A stretch of 6,922 bases of DNA, from contig CABUWA010000100.1 in assembly GCA_902495085.1 (NCBI GenBank), positions 1 to 6,922 on the forward strand. The letters run 5' to 3'. Below are positions 6,385-6,922 of this stretch, one piece after another; within the stretch, counting starts at the first letter, position 1, and every line of letters starts with the position of its first letter. Made by a program: the position numbers and the translations under genes. The stretch is from an uncultured Collinsella sp. (GTDB lineage: Bacteria; Actinomycetota; Coriobacteriia; Coriobacteriales; Coriobacteriaceae). The notes beneath the pieces were generated by a model. It worked only from the letters and a program-made list of their open reading frames with translations. It was not told where the DNA came from and made no database searches.

Positions 6385-6723
6385 ATGAAAAAGATCACGG
6401 CCATCGTGCGCCAGGAAAAGCTTGAGGTTCTTAAAGACGCGCTGTTTGCTGCTGATGTTCGCGGTATGACTATCAACCAGGTGCAGGGCTGCGGCTCGCA
6501 GCATGGCTGGAAGGAATACGTGCGCGGCAACGAGTTGCTTGTCAACACGATCCCTAAGGTGCAGTTCACCCTTATCTGCGCCGATGAGCACGTCGATGGC
6601 GTTGTCGACATCATCTGCAACGCCGCTCGCACCGGAGCCGTCGGTGATGGCAAGATCTGGGTCGAGCCGGTCGAGGAAGTCATCCGCATCCGTACCGGCG
6701 AACACGGCCCCGCCGCGGTGTAG
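6385..6723 (+). CDS. glnB: PII-type nitrogen regulatory protein (GlnB/GlnK family)
   Basis: A 112-residue cytoplasmic trimeric sensor, exactly the length of E. coli GlnB. PII binds ATP/ADP and 2-oxoglutarate and inhibits partners such as Amt. Recognisable features are the start MKKITAIVRQEKLE, the T-loop (about 37-55) with Gly37 and Gln39, Lys58, the second PII signature TGAVGDGKIWV (83-93) with Lys90, and the nucleotide-contacting Arg101 and Arg103 in IRIRTGE. The modification site differs: the position of Tyr51 is Leu51 (sequence RGNELLV), position 46 is Val and position 49 is Asn, so uridylylation, adenylylation or Ser49 phosphorylation as known elsewhere is not expected. Position 45 is Tyr, not the usual target. 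AGAGGA lies 7 bases before the ATG. Linkage to amt marks it functionally as GlnK-like; the symbol is a family-level choice. No terminator is evident after it. Confidence 0.95.
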   Translation: MKKITAIVRQEKLEVLKDALFAADVRGMTINQVQGCGSQHGWKEYVRGNELLVNTIPKVQFTLICADEHVDGVVDIICNAARTGAVGDGKIWVEPVEEVIRIRTGEHGPAAV

Positions 6724-6725
6724 GA

Positions 6726-6755
6726 TCGACCACCTGCCATCCGCAACGTTAAAAT
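6726..6755 (+). promoter_or_regulatory. Possible promoter ahead of the tetR-type gene
   Basis: TAAAAT (6750-6755) matches the -10 consensus at 5 of 6 bases; TCGACC (6726-6731), 18 bases upstream, matches the -35 at 4 of 6. Transcription would start near 6762, within the inverted repeats ahead of the gene. Confidence 0.35.
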
Positions 6756-6790
6756 ACCGCAATGAGGCACAAGACTTGCATTGCGGATGG
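6737..6790 (+). promoter_or_regulatory. Nested inverted repeats in front of the tetR-type gene
   Basis: TTGCGGATGG (6781-6790) is a perfect 10-base inverted copy of CCATCCGCAA (6737-6746). An overlapping pair, CCGCAATG (6757-6764) and CATTGCGG (6779-6786), is a perfect 8-base inverted repeat with CAAGACTTG (6770-6778) inside. The shared right arm ends 7 bases before the start codon and contains the only plausible ribosome site (GGATGGA). It could be an autoregulatory operator or mutually exclusive RNA hairpins. Confidence 0.55.
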
Positions 6791-6797
6791 ACAGATT

Positions 6798-6922
6798 ATG
6801 GGTCGTAATAAATATCCCGAGGAGACAGTCGCGAAGATTCTCGACGCGGCGCTGGAGCTATTCTGCGCACAGGGTTATGAGGGGACGAGCATTCAAGATA
6901 TCGTCGACCGCCTCGATGGCAT
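6798..6922 (+). CDS. TetR/AcrR-family transcriptional regulator, N-terminal fragment (3' end outside window)
   Basis: The 41 codons visible read MGRNKYPEETVAKILDAALE and continue LFCAQGYEGTSIQDIVDRLDG. This is the typical TetR opening: helix 1 with ILDAALELF, the turn GYEGTSIQDI, and the start of the helix-turn-helix. The recognition helix and ligand domain lie beyond the window, so ligand and targets cannot be judged. The gene begins 74 bases after the PII stop, on the same strand. A TetR-type regulator (AmtR) controls amt/glnK genes in corynebacteria, but this fragment is too short to support such a role. Confidence 0.9.
   Translation, partial: MGRNKYPEETVAKILDAALELFCAQGYEGTSIQDIVDRLDG

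Overview
The window reads as chromosomal DNA of a high-GC, gut-type actinobacterium, most likely a Coriobacteriia member such as Collinsella. This rests on GC-rich codon use, on a Tat-type lipoprotein leader and on general protein similarity recalled from memory; no database was searched. No rRNA, tRNA, CRISPR array, transposase or prophage gene was seen.

Layout from left to right. (1) Positions 1-780, minus strand: the N-terminal 260 codons of a lipoprotein solute-binding protein for amino-acid uptake, with a good promoter at 824-853; its 3' end lies outside the window. (2) Positions 781-1192: a gene-free spacer of about 410 bases. It holds that promoter, a small inverted/tandem repeat (896-939), two tandem copies of a 57-base imperfect palindrome spaced 81 bases apart (999-1136), and a strong rho-independent terminator (1149-1191). 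(3) Positions 1193-2974, minus strand: a thiamine-diphosphate enzyme of the DXS (1-deoxy-D-xylulose-5-phosphate synthase) family that keeps the cofactor machinery but lacks the residues that normally bind glyceraldehyde 3-phosphate. (4) Positions 2975-3202: a divergent intergenic region carrying a 12-base perfect palindrome that looks like a LacI/GalR-type operator. (5) Positions 3203-4762, plus strand: a tight two-gene unit, an HD-domain metal-dependent phosphohydrolase followed 3 bases later by a membrane protein of the 'putative ABC transporter type IV / CmpB' family (PF06541) with a long cytoplasmic tail. (6) Positions 4961-6723, plus strand: an ammonium transporter (Amt) and a PII signal protein, the classic ammonium uptake/sensing pair, separated by a roughly 100-base imperfect hairpin. 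(7) Positions 6798-6922: the first 41 codons of a TetR-type regulator, preceded by nested inverted repeats.

Functional picture: the right half is a nitrogen-uptake module. Amt conducts ammonium and PII (binding ATP/ADP and 2-oxoglutarate) would plug it. This PII lacks the Tyr51 that is uridylylated or adenylylated in other bacteria, so control here is probably by effector binding alone. The left half is amino-acid uptake plus a paralogue-like DXS-family enzyme of uncertain substrate. The most unusual items are the altered acceptor site of the DXS-family enzyme, the tandem palindromes at 999-1136, and the hairpin between amt and the PII gene.
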